53,275 bases of DNA from NCBI GenBank assembly GCA_009778035.1, contig WRKP01000014.1, positions 1-53,275 of the forward strand, given 5' to 3'. The notes below the pieces were generated by a model. It saw only the letters and a list, made by a program, of their open reading frames with translations. It was not told the origin of the DNA and searched no databases. A program made the position numbers and the translations under genes. Position 1 is the first letter of the stretch. The number at the start of each line of letters is the position of its first letter. The DNA is from Planctomycetaceae bacterium. Its GTDB lineage: Bacteria > Planctomycetota > Planctomycetia > Pirellulales > Thermoguttaceae. Positions 25,462-34,250 of this stretch are shown here, in pieces.

Positions 25462-26079
25462 ATGATCACGAAAATTACCGGCCTGCTGTCGGCACTGCAC
25501 GAGGAGAGTGCGGTTTTGACGGCTCCTCCCTTTGATTACGAAGTCCTCGTACCGGAATATACCCGTCGGCATCTGCAAGGCGATTTGGGGAAAACCGTCT
25601 CGCTCCACACGATTTGCACGCTTGACGGTAATTCGCAAAACAAAATGACGCCGCGTCTCATCGGCTTTCTGACCGAAGCGGAACGGCAATTTTTTGAAAT
25701 GTTTTGCAGTGTCGATGGAGTCGGCACGAAAAAAGCACTCCGGGCGATGATTCGGCCTGTCAAAGAGGTTGCCGAAGCGATTGAAGAAAAAGATGCAAAA
25801 TTCCTTTCCAGTCTGCCCGGCATTGGCCCGGCGATGGCGGACCGGATCGTAGCGAAACTTCGCCGCAAGGTGTCGCGGTTTGCATTGCTCGTTGCCCGAA
25901 CGTTGCCGACGGAAACGGAGCAGCGAATTGATGTCGTTTCGGAGACATTTGAGGCCTTGCTTGCCTTGGGACATGGCGAGGCGGATGCCCGTCGGCTTGT
26001 TGATACGGTCCTGCAAACGAAGACGAAATTCAAGGATTCCTCCGAAATGATCCAGGCGATTTACCAGAATAGCCGGTGA
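25462..26079 (+). CDS. ruvA: Holliday junction branch migration protein RuvA
   Basis: 205 residues from ATG 25462, where the family-typical ITKITGLL begins. RuvA tetramers bind four-way junctions and load the RuvB motor. The N-terminal OB-fold (1 to about 65), two helix-hairpin-helix motifs (FCSVDGVGTKKALRAM and LSSLPGIGPAMADRIVAKL) and a C-terminal helical domain with LLALGHGEADARRLVDTVL are present in order. Neither ruvB nor ruvC is next to it, which is consistent with the scattered gene order in this window. Confidence 0.92.
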   Translation: MITKITGLLSALHEESAVLTAPPFDYEVLVPEYTRRHLQGDLGKTVSLHTICTLDGNSQNKMTPRLIGFLTEAERQFFEMFCSVDGVGTKKALRAMIRPVKEVAEAIEEKDAKFLSSLPGIGPAMADRIVAKLRRKVSRFALLVARTLPTETEQRIDVVSETFEALLALGHGEADARRLVDTVLQTKTKFKDSSEMIQAIYQNSR

Positions 26080-26121
26080 ATCCCGTTTTCGGCGTTGTTC
26101 TGGGACAGCGCGTCGCGGCTG

Positions 26122-26250
26122 GAGCGTATTCAACTTTGCCCTGGACAAAAAATGTCCTTCCGGCTTGCCGGAATCCAGGGGTAGGCACCCGACCGCCGGG
26201 CGGGTGCGTCGGCGCAACCGACCGGAGGGCTCCCTATGCGGGCTCTGGAT
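26122..26250. repeat. chimeric family 1 / family 2 repeat
   Basis: The left part is family 1 (GAGCGTATTCAACTTTGCCC, TGGAC, then TTCCGGCTTGCCGGAATCCAG). It passes directly into family 2 (GGTAGGCACCCGACCGCCGG, GCGGGTGCGTCGGCGCAACC, GACCGGAGGG). The two families are fused here, suggesting one inserted into the other. Confidence 0.75.
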
Positions 26251-26271
26251 TTGCTTACGGTTTTCGCAATC

Positions 26272-28362
26272 CTACACCACGCTATACAGCAATTCCGCAT
26301 ATGACGGAAAACGCCAGTGCTTTTTGGCCACAAGCATCTCCAATTCGTCAACGACAAGACGCAACTCCAACATCGCCGCAAATACCCCATCACGGACAAA
26401 AGTTGCATGCTCCAAAATCTCCTGACCACGCTTATATTCCAATAATGCCGCTTCCAGTGCCGATAACCGATTCAGCAAACGAGACGATAAATCCGCTATC
26501 TGTTGCAATCGGCTACTCTCCAATGAAATATCATATCCACCGCACGACTTCTTCCGCTCCAATAGTAGAGCCAATTCGTTCTGGTAATCAATGCACGCAG
26601 GAATAATCTCGCCGTTTACCATACTCACCATCGTCAATGCCTCTATATGAATCGTCTTGCAATACGATTCCATCAAAATCTCATAACGCGAATGTATTTC
26701 CGATTCCGAAAAAACACCATGCTTCGTGAACAACTCAATACTTTTTGCCGAAACAAACGTCGGCAACGCATCTACCGTCGTTTCCAAGTTCGATAACCCA
26801 CGCTGCTTCGCCTCGGCAACCCATTCGTCAGAATAATTGTTGCCGTTGAAGATAATTCGTTTATGTTTATGGAAGGTGTCTTTGATCATCAACGCCAAAT
26901 CCATCTTGAAATTCTCCGTCTCTTCCAAAACATCCGCAAACTGTTTCAACACTTCGGCAACTGCCGTATTCAATACGATATTCGGGCCCGCGACGGAAAA
27001 CTTTGAGCCGAGCATGCGGAACTCGAATTTGTTGCCTGTAAAAGCAAAGGGCGATGTTCGATTGCGATCGGTCGTATCTTTTGGAAAATGCGGCAAGACC
27101 GTAACTCCAATTTGCATCGGATGTTTTTGCTTGTTACAGTATACCGTACCGGCTTCAATCGCTTCAAGAATTTCCGTCAATTCATCGCCGAGGAACATGG
27201 ACATGATCGCAGGCGGTGCTTCGTTTGCCCCGAGCCGATGATCGTTGCCTGCGCTTGCCGATGAGACGCGGAGCAGGTCTTGATAATCATCCACCGCTTT
27301 GATGAGAGCAACCAAAAACAAGATAAACTGTGCATTTTCATAAGGCGTTTCGCCCGGCTCCAGCAGGTTGATGCCGGTATCAGTAGTCATGGACCAGTTG
27401 TTATGCTTGCCGCTTCCATTAACGCCGGCAAACGGTTTTTCGTGAAGTAGGCAAGCCAATCCGTGCCGATTCGCAACGCTTTTCATCACTTCCATGGTCA
27501 GTTGATTATGATCGACGGCGATATTCGTTGTGGTAAACACCGGAGCGAGTTCGTGTTGTGCCGGAGCGACTTCGTTGTGTCGGGTCTTGGCAAGCACACC
27601 GAGTTTCCAAAGTTCTGACTCCAGGTCTTTCATAAAACCGAACACTCTTGGCTTCAAGCAGCCGAAGTAATGGTCTTCAAGTTCTTGTCCTTTAGGGGGC
27701 GGCGTGCCGAAAAGAGTTCTGCCGGTATAGATCAAGTCGGGCCGTTTGAGAAACATCTCTTTGTCTATCAGGAAATACTCTTGTTCAGGGCCGACCGTCG
27801 TGAGAACGCGATTCGCCGAGGTGTTGCCAAAGAGTCGGAGTATGCGCATGGCTTGTTTGTCAATCGCTTCCATTGATCGCAGAAGCGGAGTTTTTTTATC
27901 AAGTGCATCGCCGCTATAGGAGCAAAACGCAGTGGGAATACACAATGTTTCATCTTTGATGAAGGCGTAGGAAGTTGTATCCCAGATGGTATAGCCTCGG
28001 GCTTCGAATGTCGTCCGCAGACCGCCGGAGGGCAGACTGGAGGCGTCGGGTTCGCCTTGGATGAGAGCTTTGCCGGAGAATTCCATGATAATTTTTCCAT
28101 CGTTTGCGGGAGCGATGAAACTATCGTGTTTTTCGGCGGTGGTTCCGGTCATGGGGTGGAACCAGTGGGTGAAATGGGTTGCACCTTTTTCCATGGCCCA
28201 ACTTTTCATGGCATTGGCAACGACGTTGGCGACGTCGAGTTCTAGGTGCGTGCCTTGGGACATGGTTTTTTTCAGTGCTCGGTAAATATCCTTGGGCAAC
28301 CGTTCTTGCATGACGGTGTCGTTAAAGACCATGCTTCCGAAGAGACTGGGAATGTCGTTCAT
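26272..28362 (-). CDS. glnN: type III glutamine synthetase
   Basis: 696 residues from ATG 28362, with GAGG upstream. It makes glutamine from glutamate, ammonia and ATP. The length matches the large type III (GlnN) enzymes rather than GlnA (about 450-470). Recognisable blocks: THFTHWFHPMTGTTAEKHDSF, GPEQEYFLID (metal ligands), NEVAPAQHELAPVF, HGLACLLHEKPFAGVNGSGKHNNWS with the ATP/glutamate-binding HNNWS segment, and NRTSPFAFTGNKFEFRMLGS. No adenylylation Tyr motif of GlnA type was seen. The leader contains a terminator-like hairpin, so expression may be controlled by premature termination. Confidence 0.95.
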   Translation of the reverse strand: MNDIPSLFGSMVFNDTVMQERLPKDIYRALKKTMSQGTHLELDVANVVANAMKSWAMEKGATHFTHWFHPMTGTTAEKHDSFIAPANDGKIIMEFSGKALIQGEPDASSLPSGGLRTTFEARGYTIWDTTSYAFIKDETLCIPTAFCSYSGDALDKKTPLLRSMEAIDKQAMRILRLFGNTSANRVLTTVGPEQEYFLIDKEMFLKRPDLIYTGRTLFGTPPPKGQELEDHYFGCLKPRVFGFMKDLESELWKLGVLAKTRHNEVAPAQHELAPVFTTTNIAVDHNQLTMEVMKSVANRHGLACLLHEKPFAGVNGSGKHNNWSMTTDTGINLLEPGETPYENAQFILFLVALIKAVDDYQDLLRVSSASAGNDHRLGANEAPPAIMSMFLGDELTEILEAIEAGTVYCNKQKHPMQIGVTVLPHFPKDTTDRNRTSPFAFTGNKFEFRMLGSKFSVAGPNIVLNTAVAEVLKQFADVLEETENFKMDLALMIKDTFHKHKRIIFNGNNYSDEWVAEAKQRGLSNLETTVDALPTFVSAKSIELFTKHGVFSESEIHSRYEILMESYCKTIHIEALTMVSMVNGEIIPACIDYQNELALLLERKKSCGGYDISLESSRLQQIADLSSRLLNRLSALEAALLEYKRGQEILEHATFVRDGVFAAMLELRLVVDELEMLVAKKHWRFPSYAELLYSVV

Positions 28363-28388
28363 GATAAACCTCTGGTTGGGATGGGTAC

Positions 28389-28435
28389 AAAAAAAGGCGT
28401 TTACCGGCACAATTTTTATTGCACCGATAAACGCC
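28389..28435 (-). terminator. intrinsic-terminator-like hairpin in the glnN leader
   Basis: Read on the minus strand: a 17-bp fully paired stem including three G-U pairs (GGCGUUUAUCGGUGCAA against UUGUGCCGGUAAACGCC), a six-base loop and then seven U. It lies about 27 bases before the glnN ATG and downstream of the likely promoter, so it should affect glnN itself rather than end another gene. Confidence 0.8.
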
Positions 28436-28456
28436 CTTGTCTATCGTAATCCGGGC

Positions 28457-28484
28457 AGTATAACACGAAATGGACGGGAGTCAA
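28457..28484 (-). promoter_or_regulatory. sigma70-like promoter of glnN
   Basis: On the minus strand TTGACT (complement of 28479-28484), a 16-base spacer and TATACT (complement of 28457-28462). The transcript would start near 28450, about 14 bases before the hairpin. Confidence 0.65.
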
Positions 28485-28504
28485 CGAGGGGGAGGGGAAA
28501 TCCG

Positions 28505-28606
28505 AGTTTAGGGCGTTTCTCGAATTGGTGTAGACTCGCTGCCGTCATTCCGGCTTTCGCCGGAATGACAACTTTTTATCCAGAGCAAAGTTGAATACGC
28601 TCTAGC
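28505..28606. repeat. family 1 repeat, single-core form
   Basis: Outer arms TAGGGCGTTTCTCGAATT and CAAAGTTGAATACGCTCTA enclose one short core GTCATTCCGGCTTTCGCCGG rather than the usual inverted pair. Confidence 0.75.
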
Positions 28607-28772
28607 CGCTCGTAAGGGCAAGGTACACTCGCATCCTTGTCCTTACAGGACGAAAATTGTCCTCCAAACTCGGATATGTCCACGTCAAACCGTCCCGTTA
28701 CTCCAGCAATCTTTTTATGGTAGAATAGCGACCCAATGGTATCCGTCTGTTAATGAGTCGAAAAAAGCCATC

Positions 28773-29063
28773 ATGTTAACACGTGAGGACATTCTGCAAT
28801 TTCTGCGAAACAACAAGGAGCGTTTTGCCGAACAATACGGAGTAACAAAAATCGGTCTGTTCGGTTCCTTTGCCCGAAATGAGGCAAATGAGGAGAGTGA
28901 TGTCGATGTGTGCGTTGAGATGCCGCCGCATTTTTTTAGCGTAGCGGCTGTACGGGAAGAACTCGAAACGTCATTCCAAAGGTCAGTCCATATCGTTCGA
29001 TTACGTGAAGAACTGCGAGAACTGTTTAAGGAACACTTGAGAAGGGATGCAATTTATGCCTGA
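28773..29063 (+). CDS. mntA: MntA-type nucleotidyltransferase antitoxin
   Basis: 96 residues. A minimal nucleotidyltransferase with the GSFARNEANEESDVDV signature (GSFx9DxD). In HepT-MntA systems this protein neutralises the HEPN toxin by transferring AMP to a tyrosine next to the toxin active site. The full minimal fold is present and the active-site aspartates are intact. It overlaps the hepT gene by eight bases, which supports coupled translation. A TAGAAT at 28721-28726 could be a -10 box but lacks a good -35. Confidence 0.88.
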   Translation: MLTREDILQFLRNNKERFAEQYGVTKIGLFGSFARNEANEESDVDVCVEMPPHFFSVAAVREELETSFQRSVHIVRLREELRELFKEHLRRDAIYA

Positions 29064-29445
29064 ATCGTTTAGCCGGGAAATCGTTATTGATATATTGCAA
29101 CAGGTTGTAGAACACATCGAAGCGGCACGGACGAGTTTCAAGACAGTTCCAAACGTTGCCTTCTTTCATGCGACACATGCCGGTAAAGAAAAACTCGCAT
29201 CCATCTGCATGTTTCTTATGGTGGTTGGTGAGCAAATCAAAAAGATAGATAAATTGACAAACGGGATATTGTTCTCGAAATACCCAAACATTGATTGGCG
29301 GCGAATCATGACATTCCGGAACATTGTTGCTCATGATTATGTGCATATTGACAGCGAAATCGTTTTCAATATCTGTTCCAATGAAACCGAAACATTACTG
29401 AATGCCGTCAATCAAATCATCGACGAATTGAAAGAGCCACGCTGA
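29056..29445 (+). CDS. hepT: HepT-type HEPN ribonuclease toxin
   Basis: 129 residues from ATG 29056, chosen because GAAGGG at 29041-29046 is ideally spaced; ATG 29047 would have no room. An all-helical HEPN (DUF86) protein with the RNase motif RNIVAHDY (Rx4HxY). The His and Arg are the predicted catalytic residues and the Tyr is the site modified by MntA in characterised systems. Its partner is directly upstream. Such pairs act in defence or stress; nothing here shows which. Confidence 0.88.
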   Translation: MPESFSREIVIDILQQVVEHIEAARTSFKTVPNVAFFHATHAGKEKLASICMFLMVVGEQIKKIDKLTNGILFSKYPNIDWRRIMTFRNIVAHDYVHIDSEIVFNICSNETETLLNAVNQIIDELKEPR

Positions 29446-29461
29446 TTCAAAATGGCATTAT

Positions 29462-30373
29462 TTACACTTTCCTTCGTGCAAGTTCGCTGGTATAGCGAGT
29501 CCCGATGGTTTCCCGATGCTCGCACAGCCAATCAGTCAAGCGAGTCGTACCAGTAGGAGGTGCATCGACATAGAGCAAATTCGATTTGAGTCCCTCAATT
29601 TCCGCTTTCGTGATGACGACATCGCCAGTACAAAACCCAATGACTTTGCCAACTGCAAGTCCAAGTCCATCGGGAATCGAAAAAATCTGCCGTTTTTTGC
29701 CCAATATGATTTGTGCCATCGTTGCAACAAGTTCCCGATAAGAAAACGTTTCCGGCCCGATCGCATTGATGATTTCATTGCCCGCCGATGCGCCGCCTTG
29801 AACGGCAAGCGACGCGAAATCATCGACAAAAATCGGCTGTAATTTGTACTGTCCGTCGCCGAAAACCCCAAATAGAGGAAATTGCCGTAACATCCAAGCG
29901 ATGTTGTTGATCAAAATGTCTTCCTTGCCGAACAACACCGTCGGACGCAGTATTGTGTAAGCAATGCCCGATTCAATCAACGCTTGTTCCAACATTGCCT
30001 TGCCGGAAAAGTATTCCAACGGCGAGTCCAGTGATGGATTCGTGATGCTCGTATGGATGATTCGCTTGACTCCCGCCTTCTTTGCCGCTTCGAAAAGTTT
30101 TAACGTGTTTTCTACTGCAATCGAATGTTTGAAATTGTGGTGATTGAATCTTACCCAGTAGGTGTTGTAGAGAACGGAAACATCTTGCAACGATTCTGTC
30201 AGACGCTGGGGATCGTCGAATGAAAGAGGGAACACTTGTATTTGTCCTGGAAATTCTCCCGTACGATCTGGCGAGTTGGTCAGCGTGCGTACGGTTCTAC
30301 CAGTTTGAAGCAGCCGGCGGGCAATGTATCGACCGGAATAACCAAATGCTCCTGTTACTGCGTGCAATTCCAT
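29462..30373 (-). CDS. NmrA / atypical SDR family NAD(P)-binding protein
   Basis: 303 residues. A Rossmann-fold protein with the N-terminal dinucleotide motif VTGAFGYSGRYIA, followed by RLLQTGRTVRTLTNSP typical of NmrA-like and NDUFA9-like atypical SDRs. The active-site YxxxK is represented by EYFSGKAMLEQAL, and the downstream segment YTILRPTVLFGKEDILINN is characteristic. Members act as redox sensors, epimerases or quinone-related chaperones; the substrate cannot be read. The gene converges on hepT with a 16-base gap. Confidence 0.8.
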   Translation of the reverse strand: MELHAVTGAFGYSGRYIARRLLQTGRTVRTLTNSPDRTGEFPGQIQVFPLSFDDPQRLTESLQDVSVLYNTYWVRFNHHNFKHSIAVENTLKLFEAAKKAGVKRIIHTSITNPSLDSPLEYFSGKAMLEQALIESGIAYTILRPTVLFGKEDILINNIAWMLRQFPLFGVFGDGQYKLQPIFVDDFASLAVQGGASAGNEIINAIGPETFSYRELVATMAQIILGKKRQIFSIPDGLGLAVGKVIGFCTGDVVITKAEIEGLKSNLLYVDAPPTGTTRLTDWLCEHRETIGTRYTSELARRKV

Positions 30374-30538
30374 GATTCTTTACTGTGCAAGGACATATCG
30401 GCCATTTTATTCTATTTCGAGTGCCTTGCAAGCACAATACCATCATTGCGCTGCGCCCGCAAAGAGTGGGGATGGCTACATTCCCGACTCCTCTCGGCTT
30501 GTATCTCCTCCCTCACGCTCCCGTTCATTCGCCGTTAC

Positions 30539-31714
30539 TCAGAAGATAACGCCCGTCTTCAAATACACCACGGAAGGCAAGGCCGCCTGACGCTGACCAC
30601 CAAAATACAATTCGCGGTCAAGACTGCCACCAAACTCAAAATATCCGCCAAGACGGTGAGGCATCGCAAATTCAACACCTCCGCCCAATCGAATGTCATT
30701 ATAGTCCGTCAATCCAGGATGGCCGCTGATATCCCAACTGCCGCCGGAATAGTCCAGCCGAACATATCCCCACCAATCCGCTTGCGGGCCTTTCCAAATC
30801 CGACGTTGTATCTTAAAGTCTGGAAATACTAAACGCAATAGCCAATTTTCGTCGGGAGCCAACACAAAACCCGCCGTCGGCAATAATTTAATCCGCGAAC
30901 GGCCGTAATATATCACGCCAGCGTGGATTTCCCACTGCGGCGTCGCATTATAAATCCCTTCGAGTCGGCCTTGATAACGCAACGCATCCGACGTCACATT
31001 GACATAGTCGGAAAATACGCCCAAACGCCCCCAAGCGTTCATACTAAAATGCTCATTGAACCGCGGCTGGATCCCAAAATCAAGAAACGTCCCAAACGCA
31101 TTCGGCGGCATATTCGGACTGGAGGGGCCGTCCCACCACACAAAACTTGCCGCCGGTGCAAGATAAAAAAATCCAGACCGCCCATTATTCGGAATAAATC
31201 GGCTGGGAAACGCTAATTGCATTCGGATGTCGATTTCGTTCATACCGAAGCCGTTGGCCTTGTCCCTTCGGGGCAAAAATGTGTACTCAAACGATGTTGC
31301 TTCGCGAAACCGCCGCATGGCTGCATAGGTTTCCGGTATGAATTTGTCAAAATTGCCGGAATAGACATTGGAATACACGGAGGGGCTTTGCCCGAGGGGT
31401 TCATTGCTGACGGGAACGACCATTCCCAACCAGGTTTGCGGAGAATCAACAACGTAGGGGTCGAAAGGCGACAAAATCGTAGCGGGAGTCGGCGAGGGGC
31501 TGGCCGGTGTGCTGATAATCGGCGAAATAATGCTTGGTGTCGTATTTTGTGCGACGAAGACCGGAGCGGGCTGAGCGTGATTTGAGGATATGACGGTCGA
31601 GCCGGCCGGGGCGAGCGAACCGTAGGAGATCGCGGCGGGCGTTTGCGCAAGCAGTCCCGAAGAGGTCAAACTCCCCAGGACAAACGCAGTGATAAATCGT
31701 CGAATCGTCGACAT
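30539..31714 (-). CDS. exported outer-membrane-like protein (DUF6268-like)
   Basis: 391 residues. A signal peptide (FITAFVLGSLTSSGLLAQ) precedes a Pro/Ser/Thr-rich linker (to about 90) and then an amphipathic beta-strand region with alternating aromatic and polar residues. It ends in a terminal Phe (VYLKTGVIF), as in outer-membrane beta-barrels. The sequence style matches the planctomycete DUF6268 proteins. Function unknown; consistent with an outer membrane, as is waaA. Confidence 0.65.
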   Translation of the reverse strand: MSTIRRFITAFVLGSLTSSGLLAQTPAAISYGSLAPAGSTVISSNHAQPAPVFVAQNTTPSIISPIISTPASPSPTPATILSPFDPYVVDSPQTWLGMVVPVSNEPLGQSPSVYSNVYSGNFDKFIPETYAAMRRFREATSFEYTFLPRRDKANGFGMNEIDIRMQLAFPSRFIPNNGRSGFFYLAPAASFVWWDGPSSPNMPPNAFGTFLDFGIQPRFNEHFSMNAWGRLGVFSDYVNVTSDALRYQGRLEGIYNATPQWEIHAGVIYYGRSRIKLLPTAGFVLAPDENWLLRLVFPDFKIQRRIWKGPQADWWGYVRLDYSGGSWDISGHPGLTDYNDIRLGGGVEFAMPHRLGGYFEFGGSLDRELYFGGQRQAALPSVVYLKTGVIF

Positions 31715-31834
31715 GGGGGAAGGTTAACGAATTTTAGCAAATCCGGCAAGAGCGGCTTTTCGCCATATTTTGCCTATTTGCAAGTTTCCCGTCCATTTGG
31801 GGAGAGGTAGGGAGCGGGTACACCGCTCGCATTA

Positions 31835-32605
31835 TCATCGCACCGGCACGCCAAAGGCTCGTAAGGCGTCTTTCAGTTGCGGAATCGTCGTCAAACCGGT
31901 GTGCAAAATGCCAGCAATAATTGCAGCATCGGCCTTTGCAACCGTATACGCATCCCGAACATGCTCCGCCGAGCCCGCTCCGCCCGATGCAACGACCGGA
32001 ATGCTGACCGCTTGGGCAATCAATCCCGTAATCGTCAATTCAAAGCCCGAACGCGTTCCGTCGGCATCGACCGAATTGACGACAATTTCGCCGACGCCCA
32101 AATCGGCTGCCTGTTTGGCCCAATCCACGGCGTCCTTCCCGCTACGCTCGCGAAATCCCCGGGTCGTGATTTCGTAACCGCTGGGGAAACTTGCTTTGTC
32201 ATCCACGGCAACCGGATCCATCCCGAGCACGATGGCTTTGTTGCCGAATTCTTTAACACCTTCGGCAATGAGGTTTGGATTTTTAACGGCGAGCGAATTA
32301 ACGGAAATTTTCCTCGCACCGGCACTGAGTGCTTGTTCCATATCGGTCAGTGAGGCAATTCCGCCGCCGACGGCCAGGGGAAGTTGCACGACATCGGCAA
32401 TGCGGCGTAACAGTTCAAAGTCGGTTTTCCGTTGTTCGGCCGAGGCGGTAATATCATAGAAAACGAGTTCGTCGGCACCCTCTTGGCAATACTGGCGGGC
32501 GAGTTCGATGGGATCGCCCAAGTCGATGTTATCTTTGAATTTAACGCCTTTGGTAACGCGGCGATCAATGACGTCCAAACAGGGAATGATGCGGAAAGTT
32601 TGCAT
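31835..32605 (-). CDS. hisF: imidazole glycerol phosphate synthase cyclase subunit
   Basis: 256 residues. It forms IGP and AICAR from PRFAR with ammonia supplied by HisH, in histidine synthesis. A (beta/alpha)8 barrel with the catalytic Asp in IIPCLDV, phosphate-binding AVGGGIASLTDMEQAL, and VASGGAGSAEHVRD. The second catalytic Asp lies in NSVDADGTRSGF, where most HisF proteins have TSMDxDGT, and the usual AIDAK strand reads LGMDPVAV, so this is a somewhat divergent copy. No other his gene is adjacent. Confidence 0.88.
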   Translation of the reverse strand: MQTFRIIPCLDVIDRRVTKGVKFKDNIDLGDPIELARQYCQEGADELVFYDITASAEQRKTDFELLRRIADVVQLPLAVGGGIASLTDMEQALSAGARKISVNSLAVKNPNLIAEGVKEFGNKAIVLGMDPVAVDDKASFPSGYEITTRGFRERSGKDAVDWAKQAADLGVGEIVVNSVDADGTRSGFELTITGLIAQAVSIPVVASGGAGSAEHVRDAYTVAKADAAIIAGILHTGLTTIPQLKDALRAFGVPVR

Positions 32606-32690
32606 ATAAAAATCCTACTCGGTTTTAAGTAAAAGTCAATGGCAAGAGGCGGGCCGAAGGCAAGGGAGTAGTGAATCACTCTTTTTGCTC

Positions 32691-33092
32691 TTACCATTCT
32701 CTCGCTTGGAACCCTTCCGGCACCGGCACAATCTCCGCGGCTTCGCCGGATTGAACGATCGTGTACAATCCATTCTCGTGGGCGAATTTGATCGCATTGT
32801 TCTCAACAACTGCGCCAGCAACTGCACCAATATAACGGGTGGGATCATTCCATCTTGCGTCGGCATAGATGCGGAACTCTTTTATTTTTTCAATGAACTT
32901 GCGGACATCGGCCGTTTCCAGTGTTGCTTTGCCGACGCGTTGAAGTCGCCAAAATGCGTAATTCACGCCGATAACGTCGATGAGGTCAATTACGCAAATC
33001 CGGCCAACATTTTGACCGTCAAAAACGAATACTTGACACGGGAAACGGTTTGTGATACACTGCCACTGCGTGCAAGCGGGATCGGCTCGTTA
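32691..33092 (-). pseudogene. degraded PD-(D/E)XK-like (DUF3782-type) C-terminus
   Basis: From GTG 32966 downward the frame encodes KATLETADVRKFIEKIKEFR and GAVAGAVVENNAIKFAHENG, then TIVQSGEAAEIVPVPEGFQA, the familiar C-terminal half of DUF3782-like nuclease-fold proteins. The usual E-x-K active site appears as RVGK, so the acidic residue is missing. The open frame continues back to about 33092 without a convincing start, and the methyltransferase promoter lies within that part. A decayed gene is likelier than a functional short one. Confidence 0.5.
33033..33061 (+). promoter_or_regulatory. strong sigma70-like promoter of the methyltransferase
   Basis: A perfect TTGACA at 33033-33038, a 17-base spacer and TACACT at 33056-33061. 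The start site would be near 33068, about 29 bases before the ATG. Confidence 0.75.
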
Positions 33093-33096
33093 GAAT

Positions 33097-34233
33097 ATGA
33101 AGGAACAACATAACACTCCCAAAGACGGCATTGCTCGAAATACGGATTTGACGCGTTACCTCAATACAATCATTGCAGGCGATTGCCTGGAAAATCTGCC
33201 GCTCATTCCCGACGATTCCATCGACATGATTTTTGCCGATCCGCCGTATTGGATGCAAACGGAAGGAGAATTGTTGCGGACAAACGGCACAAAATTTAAC
33301 GGCGTCGAAGATCAGTGGGATAAGTTCCAAAACTACAAAGAATACGATGAAATCAGCACAACATGGCTGAAAGAATGTAAACGCATCCTTAAACCTAACG
33401 GTTCGATTTGGGTGATCGGCGCATTCCAAAACATCTATCGGCTCGGCTACATCATGCAAAATCTCGGCTTCTGGATTCTCAATGACATCGTTTGGTCCAA
33501 GCCGAATGCCGTGCCCAATTTCGGCGGGACACGCTTTAAGAATTCTCACGAAACATTGCTCTGGTGTACTCAAAGTCAAGATGCAAAGTATACATTCAAC
33601 TATAAAACGATGAAGCATCTCAACGGCGGCAAGCAGGATAAGAGTGTTTGGGATATAGGCATTTGTATCGGCGGCGAACGGCTTAAAGATGCGAACGGCA
33701 AAAAAATTCATTCGACGCAAAAGCCGCAGGAGTTGCTTTATAAAATAATTCTTTCATCTACCAAGCCGGACGATGTCGTGTTGGATCCGTTTTTTGGAAC
33801 CGGCACGACGGGAGCCGTCGCCAAACGGTTGGGACGAAACTATATCGGACTGGAACGAGATCGCACATACATTGAAATTGCCGAAAAACGAATCGCGAAG
33901 GTGAAACCGGAGGCAAATTCGCTGTTCGATTTAAGTCTCGAAGTAAAGCCGCCGCAGGTAAAGATACAACAACTCATTGCAGGCGGTTTTTTGTCTGTCG
34001 GCGAACGGTTATTTAACAAAAAAGGTATCTGCATTGGAACCTTGACCGCTGTGGGACGTGTTGATGATGATACGGATGTTTTGTCGATTCATAAGATGTC
34101 CGCTAAATACCTTAATGTTCCCAACAGCAACGGTTGGGATTTTTTTTATATCCGACGCGGGGAAACACTGGAACCCATTAACGCTCTGCGATACGAACAT
34201 GAACGAGTTGTCAAACAGAAAACAAACAATTAA
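33097..34233 (+). CDS. CcrM-like N6-adenine DNA methyltransferase
   Basis: 378 residues. A beta-class methyltransferase: the catalytic DPPY (D48-Y51, in [14 protein letters not shown]) precedes the SAM-binding block [20 protein letters not shown]. Blocks [72 protein letters not shown] and [20 protein letters not shown] align closely with CcrM/HinfI enzymes, and the roughly 90-residue C-terminal domain of that group is present. That group methylates GANTC. No matching restriction enzyme is adjacent, so it may act as an orphan regulator. A Ski2-like helicase follows after 17 bases. Confidence 0.88.
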   Translation: MKEQHNTPKDGIARNTDLTRYLNTIIAGDCLENLPLIPDDSIDMIFADPPYWMQTEGELLRTNGTKFNGVEDQWDKFQNYKEYDEISTTWLKECKRILKPNGSIWVIGAFQNIYRLGYIMQNLGFWILNDIVWSKPNAVPNFGGTRFKNSHETLLWCTQSQDAKYTFNYKTMKHLNGGKQDKSVWDIGICIGGERLKDANGKKIHSTQKPQELLYKIILSSTKPDDVVLDPFFGTGTTGAVAKRLGRNYIGLERDRTYIEIAEKRIAKVKPEANSLFDLSLEVKPPQVKIQQLIAGGFLSVGERLFNKKGICIGTLTAVGRVDDDTDVLSIHKMSAKYLNVPNSNGWDFFYIRRGETLEPINALRYEHERVVKQKTNN

Positions 34234-34250
34234 TTGCCGATAATCATCCC

